Positions 1 through 7,324 of a DNA stretch of 21,429 nt are shown here, piece after piece. Position 1 is the first letter of the stretch. Every line of letters begins with the position of its first letter. The stretch is from a virus. Both the position numbers and the translations under genes were made by a program. The stretch lies in IMG/VR virus record IMGVR_UViG_3300028571_000144, positions 1 to 21,429 of that record; one strand, given 5' to 3'. The notes under the pieces were generated by a model. It had not been told where the DNA came from. It saw only the letters and a list, made by a program, of their open reading frames with translations, and did no database searches.

Positions 1-61
1 GTGCTTGGAATCTCTCTCCCCGCGAGAGCCAAAACTGTTTAGAAAAAAATAAATAACTTTT
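1..61 (+). promoter_or_regulatory. Leader upstream of the packaging genes
   Basis: No convincing gene fits here. A small hairpin (CTCTC at 14-18, GAGAG at 24-28, 5-base loop) is the only structure visible. All three + frames are open from base 1 to stops at 40-42, 50-52 and 54-56, so the tail of a gene entering from outside the window cannot be excluded. If the window is a circular contig, the TATAAT at 21423-21428 would place a transcript start near base 6 and this would be the 5' leader of the packaging and head operon. Confidence 0.35.
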
Positions 62-322
62 ATGAAAACTCTAAATAGCAGGAAATACAACGCGAATTAC
101 AAGAAAATAAGGGAAGTTGTTTTGGCTCAAAAGCCGAAATGTTTTTACTGTAAAAAGGCTGTCGCAACCACGCTAGACCATGAACCACCCATTGATTCCT
201 TTCCGTCACCGGAACTTTGGGTGGGTTCATTGCGGCCATCATGTGCGACTTGTAACTATTCAAGGGGGGCTAAATATGGAAATGCAAAACGCAAAGCAAT
301 TAAAAATAGTCGCAAGTGGTAA
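62..322 (+). CDS. HNH endonuclease
   Basis: An 86-residue HNH-family (beta-beta-alpha-metal) nuclease. Two Cys pairs frame the active site: CFYC at 27-30 and CATCN at 61-65, giving the usual structural zinc site. The catalytic LDH motif is at 38-40 with His40, and Asn65 is a candidate for the N of HNH. The C-terminus is Lys/Arg-rich and probably contacts DNA. HNH proteins beside terminase genes of HK97-type phages are known to assist terminase cutting during packaging, and this one directly precedes the small terminase and overlaps it by 47 bases. I see no strong Shine-Dalgarno before this ATG (only an A-rich run), so the start is the least certain part. A free-standing homing endonuclease is the alternative, but the short size and packaging position favour a packaging role. 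Confidence 0.85.
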   Translation: MKTLNSRKYNANYKKIREVVLAQKPKCFYCKKAVATTLDHEPPIDSFPSPELWVGSLRPSCATCNYSRGAKYGNAKRKAIKNSRKW

Positions 323-548
323 GCCTAAAAAGAAGTTAGGCCGACACACTACTGCAATGGTTAAAGCCATTACAGGCCGTAATGACATAGATACGGTTAA
401 GCGCGAAATGCTGTTAGGCCTGGCACGCGCCTGGGATCGTATTGAAGAATCCGGTAAAGGTGGGCATACCATCCCATCTATATCTAAAGAGTTACGCGAA
501 ATATGGGATTCATGTGCATTACCTGATGAGGATGATTTGTTTGAATAA
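276..548 (+). CDS. terS: Terminase small subunit
   Basis: A 90-residue protein directly before the large terminase, the usual place for the DNA-recognition subunit of the packaging motor. The start at 276 is preceded by AGGGGG (263-268) at good spacing. An earlier in-frame ATG at 180 lies inside the HNH gene and has no ribosome site. The N-terminus is basic (KPKKKLGRH at about 17-25). The middle is predicted helical (VKREMLLGLARAWDRIEES). The C-terminal half has ISKELREIWDS followed by an acidic tail, a pattern common in short actinophage small terminases where the tail may bind TerL. No catalytic residues are expected. Assignment rests on size, position and this helical pattern rather than a diagnostic motif. 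Confidence 0.65.
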   Translation: MEMQNAKQLKIVASGKPKKKLGRHTTAMVKAITGRNDIDTVKREMLLGLARAWDRIEESGKGGHTIPSISKELREIWDSCALPDEDDLFE

Positions 549-1947
549 AATCTTATGTAAGCCTAGATGGGCATCATTAAGAGATGAAGCATGGGATACA
601 GAAGGTGACAAATTAGCCCAGGTTGCAAGATTGTTAGGTTTTGATTTATTTGATTGGCAACGCTATGTAGCAGATGTAGGTTTAGAAAAAGATGAAACCG
701 GTTTGTATAAATACCGTACAGTGGCCGCCCAGGTAGGCAGGCAAAATGGAAAGTCAAAATTAATTGAAACGCGCATTGCTTATGAATTATTGCAACCTAA
801 AAGACATGTTGCCTATACTGCCCAGGATCGTAATATGGCTAAAGGTAAATGGGAAGAACATTTATTAAGTTTTCAGTTATCGCCTAAATTTGCAAAACGC
901 ATTGCTAGGGTGTCCAGGGTAAATGGCAGTGAGAAGATTTACATGCGCAATGGATCAACTTATGGAATTGTTACACCTAACGATAAAGGCGCACGCGGTT
1001 TAAGTTTGAACCTAATGGTTATTGATGAAGCACTTACGCACCCACTATCACTAATCGCTAACTTACAACCAACCCTGGCAACAAAGCGCAATGGGCAGTT
1101 GTGGATTTTGTCTAACGCAGGCAGGCCTAATCAATCTGAGTTATTAGAGCATTACAGAGAGATGGGTCATAGAGAAATTGCCGAACCACAAAACAAACTT
1201 GCATGGTTTGAATGGTGTCCGGCAACAGATGATTTTGATTACCTAGATGAAGAAGTTTGGTATCAGGCAATTCCATCATTGCATGAAGAAAAAGGTGTTT
1301 TGCTAGATGCCGTTAGAGAAGCGGCGGCAACTAATAGCCCTGAGATATTTACAAAGGAATGGTTAAATGTTTGGCCATCTAGGGATGCCGTACAAGTTAT
1401 CAATACCGAACTTTGGGATTCATTGGCTAGAACCGATATTACAATTGGCAATCAAATAGTGTTTGGCGTTGATATATCGCGTGAGCGTGATCGGGCTTCA
1501 ATTGGCGCATCCGGGCTTGTAAGAGATTACACGCCCTTAGAGTTAATAGAATCTAAAGAAGGCACATCATGGGTATTGCCACGCTTAGTTGAATTATGTA
1601 AAAGATATAACACTAAGGTAGTCATTGATACAGGATCACCTGCCGCATCTTTAATTGTTGAATTAGAAAAGCAAAACATTGGGGTAATGTCTATCCACCT
1701 ACGCGATTACGCTAGAGCGTGCGGTTCATTTTATGATGCGGTACAAGCAAAAACTATAAGCCACTTAGATGATCCTAATTTAAGATCAGCCATATTAGGT
1801 TCAACCAAAAGGCCGTTAGGTGATTCCTGGGCATGGAATCGCCAAAGCACAACTAACATAACACCACTTGTAGCCGTTACACTGGCACGGTATGGAGTGG
1901 TAACAAAAATAGAAGATCAGCCGGTTGCAAGGAGTAAAATCTACTAA
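541..1947 (+). CDS. terL: Terminase large subunit (ATPase-nuclease)
   Basis: The motor ATPase and headful/end-cutting nuclease that pumps DNA into the prohead through the portal. From the chosen start it is 468 residues. Walker A is GRQNGKS at 66-72, Walker B VIDEA at 160-164 (catalytic Glu163), and the coupling motif SNAG at about 191-194. The RNase H-like nuclease follows, with acidic residues at Asp311 (FGVDIS), Asp363 (VVIDTG) and Asp410/411 (HLDDP). The order and spacing fit the Terminase_1 family of HK97-like phages. I place the start at TTG 541 because GAGGA (528-532) lies 8 bases upstream. ATG 532 and 526 are in frame but have no properly spaced ribosome site. It overlaps terS by 8 bases and ends in a TAATG overlap with the next gene. 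Confidence 0.95.
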   Translation: MNKILCKPRWASLRDEAWDTEGDKLAQVARLLGFDLFDWQRYVADVGLEKDETGLYKYRTVAAQVGRQNGKSKLIETRIAYELLQPKRHVAYTAQDRNMAKGKWEEHLLSFQLSPKFAKRIARVSRVNGSEKIYMRNGSTYGIVTPNDKGARGLSLNLMVIDEALTHPLSLIANLQPTLATKRNGQLWILSNAGRPNQSELLEHYREMGHREIAEPQNKLAWFEWCPATDDFDYLDEEVWYQAIPSLHEEKGVLLDAVREAAATNSPEIFTKEWLNVWPSRDAVQVINTELWDSLARTDITIGNQIVFGVDISRERDRASIGASGLVRDYTPLELIESKEGTSWVLPRLVELCKRYNTKVVIDTGSPAASLIVELEKQNIGVMSIHLRDYARACGSFYDAVQAKTISHLDDPNLRSAILGSTKRPLGDSWAWNRQSTTNITPLVAVTLARYGVVTKIEDQPVARSKIY

Positions 1948-2093
1948 TGAAATACTTACCATCCGCTTTACAGGTTGCAGGTTCTTTTCTTATAGTTGCA
2001 GGTGTCGCAACATTTTACCCGATAGTGGCAGTAATATTATCAGGTGTGTTTTTAGTTTTATTTGGTATTGCTTTGGAAAACAGAGGTAAATAA
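1947..2093 (+). CDS. Small two-helix membrane protein
   Basis: A 48-residue protein with start and stop both in TAATG overlaps (terL stop/own ATG, own stop/portal ATG), which argues strongly that it is translated. AAGGAG at 1929-1934 is a plausible but distant ribosome site. Residues about 7-22 (ALQVAGSFLIVAGVA) and 25-42 (PIVAVILSGVFLVLFGIA) are two hydrophobic segments separated by a Tyr-Pro turn, followed by a short charged tail (ENRGK). No family is recognised. The position between terminase and portal suggests early assembly, for example membrane tethering of the prohead or motor, but that is speculation. A holin is less likely because the lysis cassette at 13458-14322 already holds candidates. 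Confidence 0.7.
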   Translation: MKYLPSALQVAGSFLIVAGVATFYPIVAVILSGVFLVLFGIALENRGK

Positions 2094-3280
2094 TGCTAGG
2101 CCGATTGCTCAAAAGACAAATACAGCCATCAATGGTTTATACCTCACAAGGGTATATTGATTCTTTAGGTCGCGTTGGCCGATTCTTTGAAGGTAACTGG
2201 GCAGGTACTTATGTAGATCAAAATACCGCGTTGGGAATACCTGCCATTTATCGCGGTATAACTTTAATTAGTGATGCGATTGGTGCGTTGCCACTTTGTG
2301 CATATCGCAATAAGCGCAAGGTAGTACCAACACCACAAATATTAATGCGCCCAGTACCTAATGAAACAAGGATGGAAACAATTAGCGCAATGGCCGCCGC
2401 TTTAATTGTTCACGGTAACTACATTGCAGTGTTAGGTGAACCGGGTGCTAATGGATTACCTGATTCAATTTATCCTGTGTCACCGGATCGCGTAGAAGTA
2501 TCCAAATCAAATGGGCGCATAACTTACAAGATTGATGAAAAATCTTATGATCAATCAGAGATCATGCACATTAAGAATTTTACAATGCCGGGTGATTTAG
2601 TTGGTAAAGGTATTCTTGCCGTAGCCAAACAAGCATTAGGTAAAGAGATTGCTATCAATGAGTACGCATCAAGATACTTTGATGGTGGCGTGAATCCTAC
2701 CGCCGTTATTAAATCTGCTAATCCTGATCTAACTCAGGAAGAAGCGGATGCACTCAAAAACGCTTGGATGGCAATGTATTCATCACGCAATAGATCACCT
2801 GTTGTAATGAACTCAACAACAGATTTTGAAGTATTAAGTAGCAATGCGGCAGAATCACAATTAGTAGAAGCACAAACAGCCGGGCTTACAGAAGCGGCAA
2901 ATATTTTAGGATTGCCACCATACTTTTTAGGTTCACCTAATTCCAGCCGCACTTATTCAAATGTTGAACAAGAAAATTTACAATTGGTTAAATGGTCAAT
3001 TCAACCAATAGCCGAAAGAATAGAAGCGGCATTTTCTGATCTACTTGTTCGCGGTCAAATAGCCGCATTTGAATATGAATCATTATTAAAAACAGATACG
3101 GCAAGTAGATATGATGCGTATGCAGTTGCATTATCTAATGGCTTTTTAACTGTTGATGAAGTAAGAGATTATGAAAACCTTGATCCTATGGATCACGAAG
3201 AAGAAGATATAAACCCTGAAGTTGAAACTTCATTACAAGATGATGTTGAGGATACAGTAGAGGATAACAACTATGCCTGA
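2093..3280 (+). CDS. Portal protein (HK97 gp3-like)
   Basis: A 395-residue portal forming the dodecameric DNA channel at one capsid vertex, where terminase docks and the connector later binds. The N-terminal pattern (GIPAIYRGITLISDAIGALP at about 46-65) is typical of the HK97-type phage portal family: a helix entering the wing domain, followed by a strand-rich region (DRVEVSKSNGRITYKID and EIMHIKNF). The helical stem comes around residues 190-300, and the acidic, low-complexity C-terminus probably lines the interior. Length matches the family (about 380-420 residues). It starts in a TAATG overlap with the small membrane protein and overlaps the protease by 8 bases, as in many HK97-like head operons. 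Confidence 0.92.
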   Translation: MLGRLLKRQIQPSMVYTSQGYIDSLGRVGRFFEGNWAGTYVDQNTALGIPAIYRGITLISDAIGALPLCAYRNKRKVVPTPQILMRPVPNETRMETISAMAAALIVHGNYIAVLGEPGANGLPDSIYPVSPDRVEVSKSNGRITYKIDEKSYDQSEIMHIKNFTMPGDLVGKGILAVAKQALGKEIAINEYASRYFDGGVNPTAVIKSANPDLTQEEADALKNAWMAMYSSRNRSPVVMNSTTDFEVLSSNAAESQLVEAQTAGLTEAANILGLPPYFLGSPNSSRTYSNVEQENLQLVKWSIQPIAERIEAAFSDLLVRGQIAAFEYESLLKTDTASRYDAYAVALSNGFLTVDEVRDYENLDPMDHEEEDINPEVETSLQDDVEDTVEDNNYA

Positions 3281-3824
3281 TGAAAAAATGGAAAATAGAA
3301 ATTACTCAGTTAATTTAGAGTTGCGTGCCAATAGTGATGGCCGTACCATTTTTGGTATTGCCGTGCCTTACAACAAAGAACAGCGCATAACTAGCACTAT
3401 GGTTGAAGTTTTTAGAAAAGGTGTTTTCTCAGAAGTTATTAAAGCACCGCACCGAGTCAAACTTCTTAGGGGTCATGGTGAGAATAATGTGTTAGGCCGT
3501 GCCACATTGCTAAAGGAAACAGATGATGGCCTTTATGCTGAGTTCAAAATCTCAAAAACGCGTGAAGGTGATGAAGCGTTGGAATTAGTTAAAGATGGTG
3601 CATTAGATCAATTATCAGTTGGATTTATGCCAATTAAAAACAAGAAAAGGCCGGATGGGGTAATGGAAAGACTTAAAGCCCATTTAGCAGAAGTGTCACT
3701 TGTTACCTTTGGTGCTTATGGCGAATTAGCCGCTATTACAGGCATGCGTGAAGGCCAACCACAATTAACACCTAGACTAGATGAAGCAAGGAAGATATTA
3801 AATGCCATACAGCGTAGTAAGTAA
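3273..3824 (+). CDS. Prohead maturation protease (peptidase S78)
   Basis: A 183-residue serine protease that cleaves the scaffold-like delta domain of the capsid protein and then itself during prohead maturation. The catalytic set of the S78/U35 family is visible: His68 in LLRGHGEN, Ser115 in LDQLSVGF, and Glu140 in HLAEVSLV. The strand-rich N-terminus (GIAVPYNKE) is also typical. A GAGG lies a few bases upstream of ATG 3273. A second ATG at 3288 would remove five residues only. It sits between portal and capsid, the normal place. The last 20 or so residues (ARKILNAIQRSK) are coded in sequence that also encodes the start of the next gene. Confidence 0.93.
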   Translation: MPDEKMENRNYSVNLELRANSDGRTIFGIAVPYNKEQRITSTMVEVFRKGVFSEVIKAPHRVKLLRGHGENNVLGRATLLKETDDGLYAEFKISKTREGDEALELVKDGALDQLSVGFMPIKNKKRPDGVMERLKAHLAEVSLVTFGAYGELAAITGMREGQPQLTPRLDEARKILNAIQRSK

Positions 3825-4038
3825 CCATCCTGATTGTGAAGGGTATGCAGTTGTAAAAGATGCAACCAATGAAGTATTGGGTTGCCATAAAACACAGGCT
3901 CAGGCAGAAGATCAATTAACTGCAATAAACATTTCAGAGTATGGCGAAAGCCGCACTGAAAACCTTGAATCGGTAGAAGATAAAAGTAGATTTAACACGG
4001 CAGTACAAATACTAAAACAACTAAAAAAAGAGATATAA
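3802..4038 (+). CDS. Small protein between protease and capsid genes
   Basis: A 78-residue protein that overlaps the protease gene by 23 bases and has AAGGA (about 3789-3793) upstream. Residues 1-42 form a recognisable small module (NHPDCEGYAVVKDA ... LGCHKTQAQAEDQL) that I associate with short proteins or protein tails next to head genes in actinophages. Cys12 and Cys28 with His9 and His29 could bind a metal or simply be structural. The C-terminal half is charged and probably helical (FNTAVQILKQLKKEI). No enzymatic function can be assigned. The context suggests a head-assembly accessory factor. Confidence 0.65.
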   Translation: MPYSVVSNHPDCEGYAVVKDATNEVLGCHKTQAQAEDQLTAINISEYGESRTENLESVEDKSRFNTAVQILKQLKKEI

Positions 4039-4119
4039 TAATAACAAGTCGTAGAACACCTAACCCCGCTTGCCGGCGCGTTACACCTTCTCACTACAAA
4101 AACTACTAATAGGAGAACT
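4034..4119 (+). promoter_or_regulatory. Capsid gene leader with candidate -10 box
   Basis: A perfect TATAAT lies at 4034-4039, straddling the end of the preceding gene. No good -35 is seen at 16-18 bases upstream (ACTAAA-type sequence), so a promoter is only possible. The following 80 bases are gene-free and end in a strong ribosome site (AGGAG at about 4111-4115) before the capsid ATG. A GC-rich patch around 4064-4082 can form a weak AAC/CGC to GCG/GTT stem. An extra promoter or stabilised leader would fit the large amount of capsid protein needed. Confidence 0.3.
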
Positions 4120-5478
4120 ATGTCAAATACATTTCTTGCTTCTCTACGCGAGAAGCGCGAATCAAAGACATCACTCATTCAATCAACTTTAGATCGCGCC
4201 GCAGAAGAAGCACGCGACCTATCTGAAATTGAGTTGGCTAATGTTGAAGCCCTCAATTTAGAAATCAAAAAGTTAGATGAAAGAATTGAGCAAATGTCAG
4301 ATATTGAAATTCGCAATCAAAAGGCGGCTGATTTAGCGGCTAAGGTTGATGCGAATGTTGAGCCAAAGAAGGAAGTTCGCGCAGGTGGCTTCAGTGTTAC
4401 ACGCGAGGAACTAACTTACTCAGAGCGCACCGCAGATAAATTCTTAGGTGATGCACTAAAAGCACAATTTGCAAATGACTATGAAGCATCAGAGCGTATT
4501 CAACGCCACCAAAAAGAGATGGCAATTGAAAAGCGTGCATCAGATTCAGGCAATTTTGCAGGCCTTGTAGTACCTCAGTATTTAGTTGATCTTTATGCAA
4601 AATTAGCACGCGCCGGTAGGCCGTTCGCTGATGCCGCACGCAAGCATCCACTACCTACACAGGGCATGTCAGTAGTCATATCTCGTATCACAACTGGTAC
4701 AAATGTGGCTTACCAAACATCAGAAAACACTGCCGCAGTAAGCACTGATCCTGATGACACAACACTCACAGTAAATGTGAACACAATTGCTGGACAAAAC
4801 AGCATTTCAAAGCAAGCATTACTACGCGGATACAACATTGAAAACATTGTATTAGCAGACTTGTTACGCGCTTATCACACAAAACTTGATGATGCCCTTA
4901 TCAATGGATCAGGATCAAATGGACAACCATTAGGTCTAAAGAGCATGACAACAGGAATCTTGGTAACTTACACAGCGACCACAGGTACAGTTGCCGGCCT
5001 TTATCCAAAAATTGCAGATTCAATCCAACAGATTCAATCAACAATTTATGCTAATCCAAATGCAATCATCATGCACCCACGCCGCTTAGGATTCCTATTG
5101 GCTGGAGTAGATGGTTCAAATCGCCCACTTGTAGTACCAAACGCTTACAATCCAATGAACGCAATTGGAACAGGCAATGGAACACCACAATACGGCAATA
5201 GCGGTTATTCAATTCTTGGATTGCCAATTATTACTGATGCGAATGTTGCAACAAATATTGGCGCAAGCACAAATCAAGATACAATCTTTGTGGTTGATCT
5301 TAATGAGTGTCATCTTTGGGAAGAAGCCGGTTCACCAACTTATGTTAAGTTTGAAGAGCCAAACGGCAAGGTTGCAATCAACATTGTTATGTTTGGAATG
5401 TCAGCCTTCACAAGTTTGAGATACCCAGGCGCAATTGCGCAAATTAATGGAACTGGTTTGGCTTCACCTAGTTTCTAG
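4120..5478 (+). CDS. Major capsid protein (HK97 fold)
   Basis: A 452-residue major capsid protein of the HK97 gp5 family. The first 80 or so residues are charged, probably coiled coil (LNLEIKKLDERIEQMSDIEI at about 46-65), and correspond to the delta/scaffold domain. The linker VEPKKEVRAGGF at about 81-92 is a plausible protease cleavage region. The mature domain follows from about residue 130 (GNFAGLVVPQYLVDLYAKL), through the P-domain and E-loop (TTGTNVAYQTSENTAAV) to the A-domain (NAIIMHPRRLGFLLAG, GYSILGLPIITDANV) and a C-terminal strand (VMFGMSAFTSLRYPGAIAQI). The ribosome site AGGAG is the best in the head region. A strong hairpin follows the gene. Confidence 0.95.
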   Translation: MSNTFLASLREKRESKTSLIQSTLDRAAEEARDLSEIELANVEALNLEIKKLDERIEQMSDIEIRNQKAADLAAKVDANVEPKKEVRAGGFSVTREELTYSERTADKFLGDALKAQFANDYEASERIQRHQKEMAIEKRASDSGNFAGLVVPQYLVDLYAKLARAGRPFADAARKHPLPTQGMSVVISRITTGTNVAYQTSENTAAVSTDPDDTTLTVNVNTIAGQNSISKQALLRGYNIENIVLADLLRAYHTKLDDALINGSGSNGQPLGLKSMTTGILVTYTATTGTVAGLYPKIADSIQQIQSTIYANPNAIIMHPRRLGFLLAGVDGSNRPLVVPNAYNPMNAIGTGNGTPQYGNSGYSILGLPIITDANVATNIGASTNQDTIFVVDLNECHLWEEAGSPTYVKFEEPNGKVAINIVMFGMSAFTSLRYPGAIAQINGTGLASPSF

Positions 5479-5490
5479 GCTAAATAAGTT

Positions 5491-5520
5491 TCCAGGCCGC
5501 TACCCTTCCAGTGGCCTGGA
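5491..5520 (+). terminator. Strong hairpin after the capsid gene
   Basis: An 11-bp stem (5491-5501 with 5510-5520: TCCAGGCCGCT against AGTGGCCTGGA, one G-T pair) closes an 8-base loop. It begins 13 bases after the capsid stop. The downstream bases are TTCTAACTAT rather than a T run, so it may be a leaky terminator, an RNA-processing site or a 3'-end stabiliser that keeps capsid mRNA in excess over the downstream tail genes. Confidence 0.6.
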
Positions 5521-5528
5521 TTCTAACT

Positions 5529-5597
5529 ATGATTGGTATTTAGAGAATGGAGTTTGTCTAATGTCCCAGGGCGATTCAGGATTTGGATACCAATCAT
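5529..5597 (+). repeat. 11-bp inverted repeat enclosing a leader ORF
   Basis: ATGATTGGTAT at 5529-5539 is the exact reverse complement of ATACCAATCAT at 5587-5597. Wobble pairs could extend the stem inward (T540-G586, T541-G585, A542-T584). In mRNA this would pair across a 47-base loop and hide the AUG at 5596-5598 of the connector gene, while leaving the ribosome site and start of the short ORF at 5561 exposed in the loop. Confidence 0.6.
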
Positions 5598-5605
5598 GGC
5601 TATAG
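5561..5605 (+). CDS. 14-codon leader peptide before the connector gene
   Basis: The frame encodes MSQGDSGFGYQSWL and stops. It has a better ribosome site than the gene that follows: GGAG at 5549-5552, 8 bases before ATG 5561. It ends 7 bases beyond the connector start codon at 5596, so a ribosome finishing it would unwind the 3' arm of the inverted repeat and end near that start codon. This looks like a translational-coupling leader rather than a functional peptide. It is short enough to be chance; only the arrangement of ribosome site, repeat and overlap supports it. Confidence 0.4.
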   Translation: MSQGDSGFGYQSWL

Positions 5606-6219
5606 TAAATGGATATGCAACATTAACTCAGATTAAGGCTTACATGTCTATATCAGATAATACTGATAATGACTTGTTAGAAGATTTAGTTGAATCAGCA
5701 TCTAGGTCAATTGATCGGATTGCTAACCGTAGATTTTATTTAGATTCCACTGCATCAGCCCGGCTTTACCGTGCCTACTCTAATATTTTTGTTTTTGTAG
5801 ATGACATTGGAACTACAAGTAGTTTAGTTGTAGCAATGGATGAAGATGGCAACGGTACATATTCTAAAACATTAACATTAAACACAGATTATATTTTAGA
5901 CCCATTAACATCACAATCTTTGAATAGGCCTTTTACCCAATTAACAATGGTATCTAATACTGAATCATGGCCAATATTCCCAGGCATTACATCAAATGGA
6001 TTACGCCCAGGTGTACAGGTAACTGCAAGATGGGGTTGGCCTTCAGTGCCGGATGATATAAATATGGCCTGTTTAATATTAACTGCCGACCTATACAAGC
6101 GTAAAGATGCCCCAGGTGGAATCTTAGGCTTAGGCGATCTAGGCGTTGTAAGAATGTCACCTATTGGTAGAGATGTAACCGCAATGGTTAGAGCCTACAA
6201 AAAAGAAGTTATTGCATGA
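5596..6219 (+). CDS. Head-tail connector (HK97 gp6-like)
   Basis: A 207-residue head-completion protein that would form a ring under the portal. The N-terminal helical region (YATLTQIKAYMSI, LLEDLVESASRSIDRIANRR) is the hallmark of gp6/gp15-type connectors: a helix, a DNDLLEDLVESAS-like acidic helix, then a basic RIANRRFY. A strand-rich middle (LVVAMDEDGNGTY, DYILDPL) and a C-terminal basic segment follow. I start it at ATG 5596. A TTG at 5533 would add 21 residues, but it has no ribosome site and an unusual Arg/Trp-rich sequence. The ATG itself has no well-spaced Shine-Dalgarno and lies in an inverted-repeat arm, suggesting coupling to the leader ORF. It overlaps the next gene by 4 bases (ATGA). 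Confidence 0.8.
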   Translation: MAIVNGYATLTQIKAYMSISDNTDNDLLEDLVESASRSIDRIANRRFYLDSTASARLYRAYSNIFVFVDDIGTTSSLVVAMDEDGNGTYSKTLTLNTDYILDPLTSQSLNRPFTQLTMVSNTESWPIFPGITSNGLRPGVQVTARWGWPSVPDDINMACLILTADLYKRKDAPGGILGLGDLGVVRMSPIGRDVTAMVRAYKKEVIA

Positions 6220-6626
6220 ATCCCAGTACAGTTAGAGATAATCTAAAAACTGCACTGCAAACAATTAGCGGTATGCGTGTATTTGATTATGTCCCTGATT
6301 CTACAAACATACCAACAAATAACGCTTTTGCGATAGTTGGCCAATTATCTATGAATTATGATTACACATTAAATAGAGGATTTGATTCTGCATCATGTCA
6401 GATCATTGTTGTAGTCGGTAGAATGAGTGAAAGAAATGGGCAGGAAAGATTGGATGGGCTACTTGCTTCATCCGGTTCAACTTCAATTAAAGCCGCCGTT
6501 GAAGTTGATAAAACTTTAGGTGGTGCTGTACAAACACTCAGGGTTGTGTCTGCAAGCCCTGGAACAATAACATCCGCTAATATTGACTACTTAAGTTATC
6601 AATATTCAGTAGAGTTGATAGGTTAA
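6216..6626 (+). CDS. Tail terminator / head-tail joining protein
   Basis: A 136-residue protein between connector and tail tube, the place of the tail terminator (tail-completion) protein that caps the tube at the head end. The pattern fits that fold: an N-terminal helix (VRDNLKTALQTI), a strand with VFDYVPD, AFAIVGQLSMNYDYTLNRG, then CQIIVVVGRMSERNGQERLDGLLAS with a following helix, and a C-terminal strand pair (QTLRVVSASPG, YQYSVELIG). No diagnostic motif exists for this family, so the call depends on position, size and secondary-structure order. It starts in an ATGA overlap with the connector. Confidence 0.65.
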   Translation: MNPSTVRDNLKTALQTISGMRVFDYVPDSTNIPTNNAFAIVGQLSMNYDYTLNRGFDSASCQIIVVVGRMSERNGQERLDGLLASSGSTSIKAAVEVDKTLGGAVQTLRVVSASPGTITSANIDYLSYQYSVELIG

Positions 6627-6641
6627 TACGAAAGGAAAAAT

Positions 6642-7049
6642 ATGGCCATATTTATGGGTAATAAAGTTGCCGTGATTGTTGGTACAACTACTATCACTAG
6701 TTTTGTCAGCACCGTCAGCCTTGCAAGAGAAATTGATCAGGTAGAAATCACCGCCATGAATGATACGATAAATAACATGATAGGTGGGATTGAACGCCCG
6801 ACACTAAATCTGGAACTTTACAATGATTTTGCATCATCATCAGTAAACTCATTGTTTGAAGATGCACTAGGTACAAAACTTAATATTAAGTTGATACCAG
6901 TATCAGGTACAGTAACTGCTACCAATCCAAGTTACACAATGTCATGCTTAATTTCATCATGGACACCTATTAACGGTGCTGTGGATGCAGTTGCATCAGT
7001 TAGCGTTTCGCTTCCTGTAACGGCATTAACAAAATCAACAAGCGCGTAA
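6642..7049 (+). CDS. Major tail tube protein
   Basis: A 135-residue, strand-rich protein. GNKVAVIVGTTTITSFVSTV at the N-terminus, a central VEITAMNDT, and the closing VDAVASVSVSLPVTAL are typical of short actinophage tail tube proteins that stack as hexamers on the tape measure. The ribosome site AAAGGA (6631-6636) is strong; the same ACGAAAGGAAAA string precedes the gene at 13231, so both may be made at high level. It directly precedes the tail assembly chaperone pair, which supports the call. Confidence 0.82.
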   Translation: MAIFMGNKVAVIVGTTTITSFVSTVSLAREIDQVEITAMNDTINNMIGGIERPTLNLELYNDFASSSVNSLFEDALGTKLNIKLIPVSGTVTATNPSYTMSCLISSWTPINGAVDAVASVSVSLPVTALTKSTSA

Positions 7050-7066
7050 AAAGAAAGGGTGGGACA

Positions 7067-7324
7067 ATGCACAAGATTGAGATTGTTAAAAAGGATGGTA
7101 AAAAAGTAACTTATGATCTTACGCCATCTGCTAAGGTGGCTTTTGAAGCCGAATTTAAGACCGGTTGGCGTAAGAGATTAAGTGAACTACAAATGGAATC
7201 TGATTTGTGGTGGTTCGCTTGGCGTTTAGAAAAAGATGCCGGCAAAACCGATTTAGCCTTTGGTGATGATTACATCAATCAATATTCAGATGTTGATTTG
7301 GTTTATGACTCAAAAAATGGATAG
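7067..7324 (+). CDS. Tail assembly chaperone, short form (lambda gpG-like)
   Basis: An 85-residue protein: strands at the N-terminus (HKIEIVKKDGKKVTYDLTPS), then helices (AKVAFEAEFKTGWRKRLSEL, ESDLWWFAWRLEKDAG). It sits between tail tube and tape measure, the invariant place for the chaperone that coats the tape measure during tail assembly. A GGGTGGGA stretch upstream serves as ribosome site. The stop TAG (7322-7324) is 4 bases past an A AAA AAT slippery site, so a minority of ribosomes would make the longer form listed separately. The sequence itself is not a strong family match; order and frameshift carry the assignment. Confidence 0.82.
   Translation: MHKIEIVKKDGKKVTYDLTPSAKVAFEAEFKTGWRKRLSELQMESDLWWFAWRLEKDAGKTDLAFGDDYINQYSDVDLVYDSKNG

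Noticed and set aside
442-540. Extension of the large terminase to ATG 442
   Set aside because: It would add 33 residues overlapping terS almost fully, with no ribosome site, and terminase homology begins only after the LNKILCKPRW region.
5165-5419. 84-codon + frame inside the capsid gene
   Set aside because: Leu/Ile/Gln-rich out-of-frame translation of a confidently assigned capsid gene; no ribosome site.
5533-5595. Extension of the connector to TTG 5533
   Set aside because: No Shine-Dalgarno, and the added 21 residues (Arg/Trp-rich) look unlike a connector N-terminus. The region is better explained by the inverted repeat and leader ORF.
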